A DNA stretch of 64,000 nt from Paenibacillus tepidiphilus (GCF_008635795.1 NZ_VWRQ01000021.1:1-64000); one strand, 5' to 3'. Positions 41,501 through 50,134 are shown, numbered from the stretch's first letter. Notes: generated by a model not told the origin, from the letters alone. A program made the numbers and translations.

Positions 41501-41999
41501 CCAGAAGCCGACGCAGTGGAATGTGTACCAGGAGGAGACCTATAAGCTGCCGAGGCGACTGCGCGGAATCACGTCCCTGACCTTCGTCCTCCGCCGCAAA
41601 ATCCATCTCAAGGGCTTCCGCTTCCTGCCGAAGCCGAAGGCCTTCGAGACCCTCAGCGCACTGGAGAACAGCCGGATTTACGGCGATTCGTTCACCGTTA
41701 CGGAGAACGCCATTGAAGGCATCGGCAACAATGTCTCCCTGGTGTATGAGGGAATGGATTTCGGCGGGGACGGCGCAACGCGTCTGACCATTTGCGGACG
41801 TTCCGCTCTGGAGCATAACACGCTGCATTTTCTGTTCAGCGGCGAGGACGGCGATGCGAAGCAGCTGATTGAATTTGCCGGAGCAGACGAGTATACGGAG
41901 CGGGAGTTCCTGCTGGAGCCGGTGACCGGCAGGCAGACCGTGACGATTCTGTTCCTGCCGGGCAGCCGCTTCGATCTGCAGTGGTTCCGTTTCTCTTAA
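38511..41999 (+). CDS. Glycoside hydrolase family 2, multidomain
   Basis: The 1162-residue protein has the GH2 order: sugar-binding jelly roll (about 1-155), Ig domain (160-270), TIM barrel (275-570) with acid/base Glu392 in SIGNEIYD and nucleophile Glu471 in YGSETCST, then two further Ig-like domains (DUF4982-like, about 585-780), a bacterial Ig-type domain (835-905), and a C-terminal beta-sandwich of the CBM6 type (about 1040-1160). There is no signal peptide, so it acts in the cytosol on imported oligosaccharides. Beta-galactosidase on RG-I galactan side chains is likely, but GH2 also includes mannosidases and glucuronidases. AAAGGAGAG precedes the ATG. Confidence 0.85.
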   Translation: MSIKRKINSGWHFSKQPLQTAFAAVEALAAEAWQPVSLPHDWLIYDTLNLYEDGEGWYRKVLTLAELPAQGRLALRFEGVYMNSKLYVNGQFAGEWKYGYSTFEFDITPFLQEGDNLIVVQVIHESPNSRWYSGAGIYRSVWLKSYPDTHLAPDGIYIAARPAAGESWTLDVESELIAGSRNSSSGPLVLRNSVEDPEGNVVTAVEEAIPAVQAGRDEATPVRTRMTVNSPQLWDIEAPQLYTLRTELLDGGEIIEEESQRFGFRTFELDSQRGFFLNGRPLKLQGVCQHHDLGSLGAAVNKTALRRQLALLQEMGVNAVRSAHNMPAVELMELADEMGILIVSEAFDMWERPKTPYDYARFFPEWWKRDIASWVRRDRNHPSLLMWSIGNEIYDTHADVRGQEITRELMNEVLLHDPRVNAFVTIGSNFMPWENAQKCADIVKVAGYNYGEKYYEQHHREHPEWFIYGSETCSTVQSRGVYHFPLAQPILADDDEQCSSLGNSSTSWGARSTEACIISDRDASFSLGQFLWTGFDYIGEPTPYHTKNSYFGQIDTAGFPKDSFYIYQAEWTDYRSHPMIHIFPYWDFSEGQLIDVRVTSNAPRIELFLNGISQGTFDIDHAHGKQLVGNWQVPYTPGVLRAVAYDEEGRIIATGEQASFGDAARLVLTPDKTTLSADGCDLIFVTVTAEDTAGRTVENANNRVYFRVEGPARLVGLDNGDSTDYDAYKGVSRRMFSGKLLAILAATRNAGPVTLHAFSPGLAAGEAALQSVLPVLPVQEDEDGYLYADCPLEACAAAEVLSDLQEIEIPVRKLEILCPEGNRITPDRPEVPVRVKLHPENATYREVEWRITNAAGIDANNAAIQVHGGEAVIRALGDGDVYIRCGTANGGDGVRLYSQMEFKLTGFGQPFLNPYELVSGGYHSAASRNLTNGNERGAATARDGESLIHFERIDFGEYGADEIVLPIFSLDSEEFPIEIWEGLPGEPGAERVAEVRYQKPTQWNVYQEETYKLPRRLRGITSLTFVLRRKIHLKGFRFLPKPKAFETLSALENSRIYGDSFTVTENAIEGIGNNVSLVYEGMDFGGDGATRLTICGRSALEHNTLHFLFSGEDGDAKQLIEFAGADEYTEREFLLEPVTGRQTVTILFLPGSRFDLQWFRFS

Positions 42000-42018
42000 T
42001 ATGCGGCAAGCACGCGCC

Positions 42019-42049
42019 AAGAGGGGCTGTCCTGATGACAGTCCCTCTT
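42019..42049 (+). terminator. Terminator of the GH2 gene
   Basis: AAGAGGG(G)CTGTC pairs with GACAGTCCCTCTT across a CTGAT loop, followed by CCTGTT. Confidence 0.75.
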
Positions 42050-42147
42050 CCTGTTGCTAGCGTATCAGCGCACCTGCCGGTCCATCGGCAAGCCGCCGCT
42101 TAAGCTTATGGAGCCAGCCGGAACGCGAGGCTGTTACGGGACAGCCT

Positions 42148-43149
42148 TCAGTCGAAGATCCCGAGCGGCCCGCTCTCTGCGATCATCTTTTTCCACGACG
42201 CCCGCTGCTCCGGCTCATGCTCCAGCCACTGCTGTGACAGGGTGAACATTAGCATTCTCCGGTAATTGATGAACAGATCGAGACGCTCCAGAAAAACGGA
42301 ATCCAGGTGATGCTCCCGTTCGTAGCCCTCCATGAAATGCTGGTAGAAGGCTTTGAACACACCGAAATCCCGGAACGGCCCGCTCATCCCGCCCGCAGGA
42401 GAGAACAGCAGGAATTGCGAAGCGATGGCGATGTCATTGGCGAACCAGTGAAAGTTCGCGACATCAAAATCAATCAGAATGATGCTGCCGCTGCGGTCCA
42501 GCATGATATTTTCAATATGGGGATCATTGTGGACGAAGCCGAAGCCCTCCCGAGTTACCGGCAGCCGCTCCAGCTCACTGCGGACATGCCTCCAGCCCTG
42601 CTTCACCTCCTCGTCCTTGCACCAGTTATAGAAGAAGCTCCATTCATCGTGCCAGTTCAGCACGTCCCCGTCCCTGTCCCCGTCCGGAGCATTGCCCTTC
42701 CATTTGTGATAACCTTGCGTGAGCCGGTGCAGCTTGCCGACGGTTTGGCCATATTTTATGTAAAAATCCTTCGTGCGTTCCTCCGGCTTCGGCGTATCCC
42801 CCTCAATACGGTGCATGGCATACGCCGCCAGGATATATCCGTCCACTTCCAGCGTCTCCAGAATGCGCTTATTCCGGTTGGCCACCGGATAAGCAATATC
42901 CATGCCATGCTCTCCCAGAAAATTCACAAATCTCGTACGCTCATCGATTTCCTTGAAGGCCCTTGCCTGGTTCTCATGCGGAATCGCGAGAATCTTCAGC
43001 ACCATGTCCCTGGAAGTCCCGGGGTCCCGGTAACCGTAAAGCACCCCGTCCGAATCTTCCCGGCCCCCGCCGATGTAAGTAAGCGCATCCAGTTTGGCTC
43101 CGAACCTGTCCGCCATGGCTGCCAGCCAAGCCTCCGTAATCTGAATCAT
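42148..43149 (-). CDS. APH-type phosphotransferase (kinase-like)
   Basis: The 333-residue protein has the aminoglycoside phosphotransferase/choline kinase fold. Visible are the nucleotide-loop region GGGREDSDGVLYGY, Lys in MVLKILAI, the catalytic loop FGFVHNDPHIENIML (H-N-D-P-H-x-x-N) and the Mg-binding IILIDFDVA. The substrate may be a small metabolite or spore-related compound; resistance function is not implied. GGGGGAG precedes ATG 43149. It converges with GH2. Confidence 0.8.
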   Translation of the reverse strand: MIQITEAWLAAMADRFGAKLDALTYIGGGREDSDGVLYGYRDPGTSRDMVLKILAIPHENQARAFKEIDERTRFVNFLGEHGMDIAYPVANRNKRILETLEVDGYILAAYAMHRIEGDTPKPEERTKDFYIKYGQTVGKLHRLTQGYHKWKGNAPDGDRDGDVLNWHDEWSFFYNWCKDEEVKQGWRHVRSELERLPVTREGFGFVHNDPHIENIMLDRSGSIILIDFDVANFHWFANDIAIASQFLLFSPAGGMSGPFRDFGVFKAFYQHFMEGYEREHHLDSVFLERLDLFINYRRMLMFTLSQQWLEHEPEQRASWKKMIAESGPLGIFD

Positions 43150-43288
43150 CGTACTCCCCCTTTTCCTTGTTCCCGGGCAGTAGGATTTGACCACAAGACA
43201 GCGCCTTCCCAAGGAACTTGCTTTCAGTGTATCGTACCTCAGCCCTAATGAACGGACATTAATTGCTGTCTTGCCTGGAGAGGTAGCG

Positions 43289-43867
43289 CTATGGCATGTC
43301 CTTATCTGTAACTGCCTTATTATTAAGCCTTATACTCTTAATCATAAGCTCGATATCATCTTTGTTTCGATCATAGACGTCTTTATTCATTCGGATAATT
43401 CCACCTATTGATCGCGATCTGTATCCAGGGAAATTATTGTCATCAAACACAATATAAATTTCGAGTTTATTGTCACTCACATCAGTATAGGTCTTCCCTT
43501 TCAAACCACTAACTGTGGTGATATCTTCTAGAACTGTGTTCTCTCTCGCGTCCCAAGTAATTGTTCCATTTTGGCCATAAACAAAGATTCTTTGCTCGGG
43601 ATCATTGTCAAAAGTAATTTTAACACCTGCCTGCGGCAGTTCTTCCGGTAATCCTGTATCTTCAGGCTTGTAGTTCTCAATTCCGTCGATTGTATACTCC
43701 CAAGTATCAGGGAAATCCACACTGAAGTTGAAGCGTGAATTATCGTGAGTAATATAATTTCCGGGCTTGGTATAGCTCTTAGCGGATTCATTCTCCTGAC
43801 ACCCTGATATACATAGACATATGAATAACAACAAAAGTATGGGCCGGCTATGTTTTACTCGCAGCAT
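43289..43867 (-). CDS. Putative lipoprotein
   Basis: The product (about 192 residues) has a lipoprotein signal: basic MLRVKHSRP, hydrophobic core ILLLLFICLC and lipobox ISGC, giving an acylated Cys near residue 23. The mature part is a small alpha/beta domain with FNFSVDFPDTWEY at its start and a C-terminal LMIKSIRL, similar to PsbP-like or Mog1-like lipoproteins of Firmicutes. It is noticeably more AT-rich than its neighbours. AAAGGAT upstream of ATG 43867 is acceptable. Function unknown. Confidence 0.65.
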   Translation of the reverse strand: MLRVKHSRPILLLLFICLCISGCQENESAKSYTKPGNYITHDNSRFNFSVDFPDTWEYTIDGIENYKPEDTGLPEELPQAGVKITFDNDPEQRIFVYGQNGTITWDARENTVLEDITTVSGLKGKTYTDVSDNKLEIYIVFDDNNFPGYRSRSIGGIIRMNKDVYDRNKDDIELMIKSIRLNNKAVTDKDMP

Positions 43868-44079
43868 GCTTGATCGCATCCTTTTTATTTGTGGTGAATT
43901 TGCTACTTTTCACTTCACCGAACAAAATATGCATTTTATCTCCACTTATAGATATTATATACTTCTCGGGATATTCCCACATCTTTGATTAACAACCGGC
44001 CCATTCCACCACTTCAAAGCGGCATATCAACAGCACTCATAAACATCGCATAAGTGCACACCTTTCCCGTTTACTCCCC

Positions 44080-44919
44080 CTACTTCCCCTTCCGGTAAAA
44101 TAGCGGGGCATGCCCCGTCACCTCTTTGAACACCCGGCCAAAATGGGTGACACTGCCGAAGCCCACTTTTGCGGCAATCTGGTTCACCTTCATCGAGGAC
44201 GACTCCAGCAGCTTCTTCGCTTCCTTGATGCGGACACTGTTCAGATATTCGATGAATGTAAAGCCGGTCGCTTCCTTAAAGAAACGGCTCAAATAATAAG
44301 GACTCACATAAAACTGTTCCGCCAGGAGTGACAACGACAACTCCTCCATGTAGTGGCTGTTAATATAACGGACAACCTCGGAAATGCGCTCATGCATCGG
44401 ACTGGGCGATTCCAGCTGCTCCGCCGTGCGGGATTCTCCTACATGGCGGCAGCAAATAAGCAGCAGCTGCAGCGCCAGCGTCTGCGCGAACATCTCGTAG
44501 CCGGGCCTCATCTCCTGCAGCTCCCGGATTATATTCTGGGCCAGCGCGCCAATTGCCAGCAGATCCTGCAGGGGACATCTGGCAATGATATAGTCCCGCT
44601 CGAAGAGCGGCTGCAGAACCTCCGCATAAGCGCCGTTGACCGCAGCCATATGGCTCACATGAATGTTGACGACCAGCCGTTCATGACCCGGCAGCTCCGT
44701 ATTGGCCGTCCGGTGCAGCACATTCGGCGCGATCAGAATCACATCCCCGGCGCTGACTACCATGGTGCGGTCTTTAATGAAGAATTCACGCTGGCCGTCC
44801 ATGAGATAGAAGATTTCATAGGTACTGTGAAAATGGCTGACCGGCATGTGATGACTCCGCGCCTTCCGGTGGGAAACAGTAAACGTCCCGTCGCCATTCT
44901 CAAAATGAATATCCGCCAA
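44080..44919 (-). CDS. AraC-family regulator, probable regulator of GH105
   Basis: The 279-residue protein has an N-terminal cupin (SHFHSTYEIFYLMDGQREFFIKDRTMVVSAGDVILIAPNVLHRT) and a C-terminal AraC domain (LSLSLLAEQFYVSPYYLSRFFKEATGFTFIEYLNSVRIKEAKKLL...FGSVTHFGRVFKEVTGHAPLFYR). It is divergent from the GH105 gene at 45067 with 147 bp between, the standard layout for a local sugar-responsive activator. Confidence 0.88.
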   Translation of the reverse strand: MADIHFENGDGTFTVSHRKARSHHMPVSHFHSTYEIFYLMDGQREFFIKDRTMVVSAGDVILIAPNVLHRTANTELPGHERLVVNIHVSHMAAVNGAYAEVLQPLFERDYIIARCPLQDLLAIGALAQNIIRELQEMRPGYEMFAQTLALQLLLICCRHVGESRTAEQLESPSPMHERISEVVRYINSHYMEELSLSLLAEQFYVSPYYLSRFFKEATGFTFIEYLNSVRIKEAKKLLESSSMKVNQIAAKVGFGSVTHFGRVFKEVTGHAPLFYRKGK

Positions 44920-45066
44920 TTCTCTACCTCCTCTCCTGCCATTTTATTTATTAGAGCATCCCCGGGAATTGCCGCAAGATATAAGAAGAAGCGAAGCATT
45001 CCGGCAAAATATGTACATATCTTTGTGTTAGTATAGCCTTAAATCCAAGAGGGAGGCAACCATGAT

Positions 45067-46194
45067 ATGAACTTATCCGAAACAAACCGCGTACAGGAAC
45101 CGCAGACACAGCTAAGCCCTATTGAGTGGGCGGAGAAGGCCTGCGAGGCGCTCATGGCCAAATATGAACCGGAGCTGCTGCCGCCGGACCGCTTCCATTA
45201 CCATCAGGGGGTCTTCCTGTCCGGGATGGAGAAATGCTGGCACGAGACGAAGAAGCCGCAGTATCTGGAGTATCTCAAGGCATGGGTGAACAGCCAGGTG
45301 CTACAAGACGGCAGCATCAAGAAGCACAACCCGAAGGAGCTTGACGATATCCAGCCGGGAGTTCTGCTGTTCAATCTTCTGGAGCAGACGGGTGACAAGA
45401 GATATGAGCAAGCCCTGCATTACCTCGTGCCGCTGATTCAAGCGATGCCAACTAATCCTTCCGGCGGCTTCTGGCATAAGGAGCGTTATCCGAACCAGAT
45501 GTGGCTGGACGGACTGTATATGGCCGGGCCGATTGCCGTTCAATACGCCCGGACCTTCGGAGCGCCGGAATATTTCGACCTGATGGCTTATCAGGCCCTC
45601 CTGATGCATAAGCATACCCTGGACCCGGCAACGGGACTGCTGTACCACGGCTGGGATGAGACGAAGGAAGCGTTCTGGGCCGATCCTGTCACCGGACAGG
45701 CGCCGGAATTCTGGGGCCGCGCCATCGGCTGGTTCCCGGTTGCGCTGCTGGAAATGTTCGAGCATATGCCGGAGGACCACAAAGACAAGCCGGCGCTTGT
45801 AACTATTCTGCAAGACCTGCTGGTTGCCTTGACCCGTTATCAGGACGAGAATACCGGCCTATGGTATCAGGTAATCGACAAGGGTGAGCAGCCGGACAAC
45901 TGGCTGGAGAATTCCTGTACCTCCCTGTTCGTTCACGCTATCGCCAAGGCTGTGCGGTTCGGTTACCTGGACACCGAATATCTGAAATACGCCTGGAAAG
46001 GCTACCAGGGCGTAATCGACACCCTGAAGTTTGATGAGAACGGACATGTGGTGATCGGCAACATCTGCATAGGCACCGGCATCGGCGACTACGCCCACTA
46101 TATCGCCCGCCCGACCAGTGAGAACGATCTGCACGGCGCAGGCGCGTTCATCCTGATGTGTGTAGAGATGAGTCTGGCAGAGAAGGCGAATTAA
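45067..46194 (+). CDS. GH105 unsaturated rhamnogalacturonyl hydrolase
   Basis: The 375-residue protein is an (alpha/alpha)6 barrel of the YteR/YesR type: FLSGMEKCW, NPSGGFWHKERYPNQMWLDGLYMAGP (with the catalytic Asp in MWLDG), WGRAIGWFPVALLEMF, and the closing GIGDYAHYIARPTSENDLHGAGAFI. GH105 removes the unsaturated galacturonic acid left at the non-reducing end by RG lyases such as the PL11 enzyme at 53772. There is no signal peptide, so it acts on imported disaccharides. GAGGGAGG precedes; an overlapping ATG-ATA-TGA lies four bases upstream of the start. Confidence 0.9.
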   Translation: MNLSETNRVQEPQTQLSPIEWAEKACEALMAKYEPELLPPDRFHYHQGVFLSGMEKCWHETKKPQYLEYLKAWVNSQVLQDGSIKKHNPKELDDIQPGVLLFNLLEQTGDKRYEQALHYLVPLIQAMPTNPSGGFWHKERYPNQMWLDGLYMAGPIAVQYARTFGAPEYFDLMAYQALLMHKHTLDPATGLLYHGWDETKEAFWADPVTGQAPEFWGRAIGWFPVALLEMFEHMPEDHKDKPALVTILQDLLVALTRYQDENTGLWYQVIDKGEQPDNWLENSCTSLFVHAIAKAVRFGYLDTEYLKYAWKGYQGVIDTLKFDENGHVVIGNICIGTGIGDYAHYIARPTSENDLHGAGAFILMCVEMSLAEKAN

Positions 46195-46211
46195 TCGCTT
46201 TAAAGCGCATG

Positions 46212-46252
46212 CAAAGAAGGAGCGTACCCATTCGGGCTGCGCTCCTTCTTTG
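46212..46252. terminator. Bidirectional terminator
   Basis: CAAAGAAGGAGCG pairs perfectly with CGCTCCTTCTTTG across a 15-nt loop between the convergent GH105 and acetyltransferase genes. Confidence 0.88.
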
Positions 46253-46280
46253 TATATACTCAGCCGCTGGGCGAACGACT

Positions 46281-46868
46281 CTATCTTCGCCAAGGGCGAT
46301 CCAATAATTTGATGGGCCTAATAACCTTGCACGGATTCCCCGCAGCAATGACATTTGGCGGAATATCCTTGGTAACCACACTTCCGGCGCCGATGATACT
46401 GTTCTCGCCAATCGTCACACCCTGGGTAATCTTAACGTCGCCACCCAGCCATACCCGGTCCCCCAAAATAATCGGCTTCGCATATACCCCTTTGTCCGCC
46501 CGTTCATAAGGATCTTCGGCATGATTGGCTGCATATAACCCCGCCCGCGGGCCAATAAACACATCATTGCCGATCTTAACCTCATTGCAGTCCAGGATGA
46601 TCATGTCGTGATTAATGTACACATCGTTGCCGATCGAAATATTAAATCCGAACTCACAGCGGAAGTTGGATTCGATATAGACATTCTCCCCGACCTCGGC
46701 AAACAATTCCTTCAATATAGACATGTCATAGCCCATATTGGTATTTACCTTATGGTTATACTCTCTGCATCTGTTTAAAGCATAGGACCTTACTGCTGCT
46801 ACATCATCGGCTGCGTCATCGTACATTTCACCCGAGTTCGTCATTCGTTTGATGGCTTCAATATTCAT
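46281..46868 (-). CDS. Hexapeptide-repeat sugar O-acetyltransferase
   Basis: The 195-residue protein is of the maltose/galactoside O-acetyltransferase (Maa/LacA) type: N-terminal helical part MTNSGEMYD, then left-handed beta-helix hexapeptide repeats (FGFNISIGNDVYINHDMIILD, VKIGNDVFIGPRAGLYAANH with catalytic His in AANHAED, VWLGGDVKITQGVTIGENSIIGAGSVVTKDIPPNVIAAGNP). It transfers acetyl from acetyl-CoA to a sugar; its physiological acceptor is uncertain. Monocistronic. Confidence 0.88.
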   Translation of the reverse strand: MNIEAIKRMTNSGEMYDDAADDVAAVRSYALNRCREYNHKVNTNMGYDMSILKELFAEVGENVYIESNFRCEFGFNISIGNDVYINHDMIILDCNEVKIGNDVFIGPRAGLYAANHAEDPYERADKGVYAKPIILGDRVWLGGDVKITQGVTIGENSIIGAGSVVTKDIPPNVIAAGNPCKVIRPIKLLDRPWRR

Positions 46869-46978
46869 AGCGGCCTCCTTATAAAAAGAGTTATTAAAAC
46901 TATTGTCATAAACGCAGTGTATCAGTTTGCGCCCTGCCTGTCAAAATGCGAAAACCTTGGCTGACTCCAATAAACGAC

Positions 46979-47020
46979 ACAGCCAGCGTGCGCCGATTCC
47001 GACGTGCACACGCTGGCTGT
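46979..47020. terminator. Hairpin downstream of the CPBP protease gene
   Basis: ACAGCCAGCGTG pairs with CACGCTGGCTGT; TTGTTTG follows on the plus strand. It lies about 57 nt past the stop of the minus-strand CPBP gene. Confidence 0.55.
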
Positions 47021-47076
47021 TTGTTTGCTCGCTAGAGCAGCTACGATATGTACAAGTATGCAGAGCCGGTAATCTG

Positions 47077-47823
47077 CTAGGCCGCTGTTGCAGTATATGG
47101 AACAGCTTTACCGCGCCGCAGCGCGAACAGTATATACAGGCCATACGCCAGATAGAAGACGTTAAGTACGGAGACAACGAGGACCTCATGGTTATCGATG
47201 GCCGGGTTGGTCATCTGGGCCAGCGCATCAAACAGGAAGTGGAACAGGATCAGCGGCACGATGCGGCCGGTAAGCTCCAGCAGCAAGGCCAGAATGAAGC
47301 CGATCAGCAGCGCATTGACGATCTGCAGGGCTGTGCTCAGTGCATCTTTGCCGCTCAGGGCATTGGCCATATGCAGCACCCCAAAGAAGATCGAGCTGAA
47401 CACGATGAAGAATCCGGCACCGCGGCTGCGCAGCTTCTCCCGCATAATGCCGCGGAATACCACTTCTTCGGTATAGCCAACCAAAGCAGAAAATACAACG
47501 ACCAGCAGGATCTTCACAGCAGTCAGGTCCGGGTCGATGCCGCCCATGATCGGCTGAACCAGCGCAATAGCCAGCAGCGGCAGGTAATACAGCGCTTTGG
47601 CGTCTTCACGGATATCCCATTTGCCGAATCCGAAGGCTGCCATGCTGCGGTCCCTTTTGCGCATATAAACGGTCACACCGACACCCATCGTCAGAAATGC
47701 CAGTCCCTGCGCGATCATAATCCCGTTGTCATCAAGCTCCATAATCGTCGCGGCGGCAGACGCGATACTCATCAGCAGCGTCAGCAGCAGACCGATCATG
47801 AGGCAAAAACCAATTTTTTTCAT
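47077..47823 (-). CDS. CPBP-family intramembrane metalloprotease
   Basis: The 248-residue protein has about seven membrane helices and the CPBP (Abi) motifs: GYTEEVVFRGIM with the catalytic Glu pair (about 119-120), FGVLHMAN and LFHFLFDAL, each with a metal-binding His. Members related to Rce1 process prenylated or peptide substrates or protect against bacteriocins; the substrate here is unknown. AGGAGGGAT precedes the ATG. Confidence 0.87.
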   Translation of the reverse strand: MKKIGFCLMIGLLLTLLMSIASAAATIMELDDNGIMIAQGLAFLTMGVGVTVYMRKRDRSMAAFGFGKWDIREDAKALYYLPLLAIALVQPIMGGIDPDLTAVKILLVVVFSALVGYTEEVVFRGIMREKLRSRGAGFFIVFSSIFFGVLHMANALSGKDALSTALQIVNALLIGFILALLLELTGRIVPLILFHFLFDALAQMTNPAIDNHEVLVVSVLNVFYLAYGLYILFALRRGKAVPYTATAA

Positions 47824-48005
47824 AAAATCCCTCCTGACGGGAGTATACAGGAAATTCCAAAGGAACAGAAGACATTCTTTTCCACCGTTTCAGGCAGCAC
47901 TGCAGGACCATATTACCTTGAATGGAATCGGTATGAAGTAACCCTGCCCCTCCTATCATTTAGCGTGCTTGCGCGGTCTGTTAATCATCTATTTTCAGTT
48001 GACGC

Positions 48006-48030
48006 CAACAAAATGTGACCGGACATCGTC
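48006..48030 (+). promoter_or_regulatory. Candidate ECF-sigma autoregulatory promoter
   Basis: CAAC (48006-48009) and CGTC (48027-48030) are exactly 17 bp apart, with an A run after CAAC (CAACAAAAT), as in SigW/SigX/SigV-type promoters. It lies 37 bp upstream of the sigma-factor start. Confidence 0.5.
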
Positions 48031-48066
48031 CTTAAGAGTGTTATAGGTAAAGGAGGGCAGAGTAAC

Positions 48067-48564
48067 ATGCAGCATTCAAGCATGACCCGGCCGGAAAATC
48101 ATGTGATGAAGAGCTTTGAAAGGTATGGCAGCATGCTGTACCGCATTGCCATGGCCCACCTTGGGAACCGTGAGGATGCGGAGGAAGCCACACAGGACAC
48201 CTTCATCAAGCTGATGGAAAAAGCACCCGTGTTCAAGGACGCCGAGCATCAGAAGGCGTGGCTGATCCGCGTGATCACCAACCATTGTAAAACCATGCTG
48301 GGCAGAAGCTGGCGGAGGCGCGAGATTAAGCTAGACGGCGCCGAGACGGCGGCAGCGGGTGATGCGCCCGAGGAGATGGCGCTGCTCCAGCTCGTGCTGT
48401 CGCTGCCCGTGAAGTATAGAGCGGTCATTCATTTGTATTATTACGAGGATATTCCCGTCCAGGACATCAGCAGAATTCTGGAGATCAGCGAGTCGGCGGT
48501 GAAGATGAGGCTTCAGCGCGGACGGCACCTGTTAAGACTGGAACTGGAAGGAGCGGAAGCATGA
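48067..48564 (+). CDS. ECF RNA polymerase sigma factor
   Basis: The 165-residue protein has region 2 (LYRIAMAHLGNREDAEEATQDTFIKLMEK...HQKAWLIRVITNHCKTMLG) and region 4 (LPVKYRAVIHLYYYEDIPVQDISRILEISESAVKMRLQRGRHLLR). It overlaps the next gene by ATGA, and that gene encodes a membrane protein with anti-sigma topology. The upstream CAAC-N17-CGTC site suggests autoregulation. AAGGAGGG precedes the ATG. The signal is unknown. Confidence 0.9.
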   Translation: MQHSSMTRPENHVMKSFERYGSMLYRIAMAHLGNREDAEEATQDTFIKLMEKAPVFKDAEHQKAWLIRVITNHCKTMLGRSWRRREIKLDGAETAAAGDAPEEMALLQLVLSLPVKYRAVIHLYYYEDIPVQDISRILEISESAVKMRLQRGRHLLRLELEGAEA

Positions 48565-49544
48565 TGAATGAGCAGGAGTTTCGTACACAATACAAGAAAG
48601 CGGTGGATCAGATGACGCCAAGTGAAGAGATGAAGAGCAGATTGGAAGAACAACTCAAAGGCCGTGGACAACAAACGAAACGTCCGCGCAAGAGCGTATA
48701 TATTGCGGCAAGCATCGTGCTGGCAGCCGGGATCGGATTGTCCGCCCCGGCGGTATGGAAGCAGTTGAACGGAGCAGGTCCAGCTTCCAGCGAGGTGGCG
48801 CTGGTTACACCGGGCGCCGGCAGCGGCAACGGTTCCGGAAGCGCCGTTGTCATTCCCAAAATGGAATTGCCGGATATGAGCTCCGGGGCGCAGATGAATA
48901 TGATTGCCTTGGTTGTGTATCAAGGCAATGTCTACACCCAGGCGGCCACCCGCATAGACTCCGCCGATGCAGCGGCGCTGCGCGGCGACAAGCTCGGCCG
49001 CACTACCGGCGGCATTGATGAATGGAGCGGCAAGGATGCCTACATCGAGCTGGCCTCCAACATCGGCGAGACGGACATCTATGCCGTGAAGGGCTATGAC
49101 ACGAACTTCCGGATCATGTCTTATACGGAAGTGGACGGCCAGGTGTTTGCGGAGCTGTACGAGCAAACCAACGGCATTACCATCGGCAGCGGCGCCGATC
49201 TGATCGGCAAGCTGAGCCTCGAAGGCCGCATCACCTCGGCACAGTGGGAGAGCTTCGCCAGCTGGAACAACGGCCTGCAGCAGCTCGTCCCGCTGGACAG
49301 CGGCGAAGCGCTGGACCGCTTCGTGTCAGCGCTGATGGCCGCTGGGCCGCTGGCCGCCGAGCCGCTGACGGAGCAAGGCATTTACGACAGCGAAGACCGC
49401 AAGGTCATCTATCTGACGCTGGAGGATCAGACGCGGGTCGAGCTGACCCTCTTCGGCCAGGGCCTGGTGCGCTACGGCAATGCACCGGTATTCTTCGAAA
49501 TCGAATCGGGAGCGTTTCAGAGCTTCTGGGATAGTATGAAGTGA
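48561..49544 (+). CDS. Membrane anti-sigma factor-like protein
   Basis: The 327-residue protein has a short cytoplasmic N terminus (1-45), one transmembrane helix (about 46-64, VYIAASIVLAAGIGLSAPAV) and an extracytoplasmic domain of about 260 residues after a Gly/Ser linker. The sequence MNEQEFRTQYKKAVDQMTPSEEMKSRLEEQL resembles the N termini of many Bacillales ECF anti-sigma factors. The 4-nt overlap with the sigma gene supports the pairing. The outer domain might sense the inducing ligand. Confidence 0.78.
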   Translation: MMNEQEFRTQYKKAVDQMTPSEEMKSRLEEQLKGRGQQTKRPRKSVYIAASIVLAAGIGLSAPAVWKQLNGAGPASSEVALVTPGAGSGNGSGSAVVIPKMELPDMSSGAQMNMIALVVYQGNVYTQAATRIDSADAAALRGDKLGRTTGGIDEWSGKDAYIELASNIGETDIYAVKGYDTNFRIMSYTEVDGQVFAELYEQTNGITIGSGADLIGKLSLEGRITSAQWESFASWNNGLQQLVPLDSGEALDRFVSALMAAGPLAAEPLTEQGIYDSEDRKVIYLTLEDQTRVELTLFGQGLVRYGNAPVFFEIESGAFQSFWDSMK

Positions 49545-49590
49545 GAACGGATTAAGAGACCGGCTGCAGCCAGTCTATAACGGCAAGTCT

Positions 49591-49617
49591 AAGGGCCATC
49601 CTCTGCGGATGGCCCTT
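49591..49617. terminator. Bidirectional terminator
   Basis: AAGGGCCATCC-TCTGC-GGATGGCCCTT lies between the convergent anti-sigma and YCII genes; CTTTTT follows shortly on the plus strand. Confidence 0.85.
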
Positions 49618-49636
49618 ACTTGCTTTTTAATAAACT

Positions 49637-49999
49637 TTACTCCTGCAATTCAAATACCTGACGCAGTTCAATTTGCCCTTCCCCATGTCCCTGCGGATCA
49701 GGCATCCGCATGGCCCATTCCAGCGCCTCTTCCCTAGACTCCACATCGATCAGAATGAACCCGGCGACTAACTCATTCGTTTCAGTAAATGGACCATCCG
49801 TAACGATCGGTATCCCACCCGGCTCCGGAAAAGACAGGCGAATTCCATGTGAGCTTGGGTAAAGTCCTTTAGCCATAACCCGCACACCTGCCTTAACCAA
49901 CTCCTCATTGTACTTCGTCATAGCTTTGGTGAGCTCCGGGCTCGGCAGATTTCCGGCTTCCGAATTCTTTGTGGCTTTGACAATCATCATAAAGAGCAT
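49637..49999 (-). CDS. YCII/DGPF-domain protein
   Basis: The 120-residue protein has the YCII-related fold with the DGPF motif (VTDGPFTETNELVAGFILIDVESREEALEWA), a small ferredoxin-like domain associated with unknown enzymatic or binding roles, often found near ECF sigma factors. ATG 49999 is chosen because AAGGAGGTGA overlaps the upstream GTG alternative. The neighbouring ECF pair may be a coincidence; the genes converge. Confidence 0.85.
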   Translation of the reverse strand: MLFMMIVKATKNSEAGNLPSPELTKAMTKYNEELVKAGVRVMAKGLYPSSHGIRLSFPEPGGIPIVTDGPFTETNELVAGFILIDVESREEALEWAMRMPDPQGHGEGQIELRQVFELQE

Positions 50000-50134
50000 G
50001 TTACTCACCTCCTTCTTAATCTCATGATGATAGCGATGCGATTTTATTTTATCGTATTATTCTTCACATGCACTAAAATTTTACAATGATAAGCTTAATA
50101 ATGTATGCCTTACGACACTTTAGGAGGTAATATA

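Noticed and set aside
40101..42020. 639-codon minus-strand frame
   Set aside because: Antisense shadow of the GH2 gene; long only because the GC-rich codon pattern lacks stops.
46927..48018. 363-codon plus-strand frame
   Set aside because: Antisense to the CPBP protease gene, which has the EEVVFRG motif and an SD; the frame also crosses a terminator.
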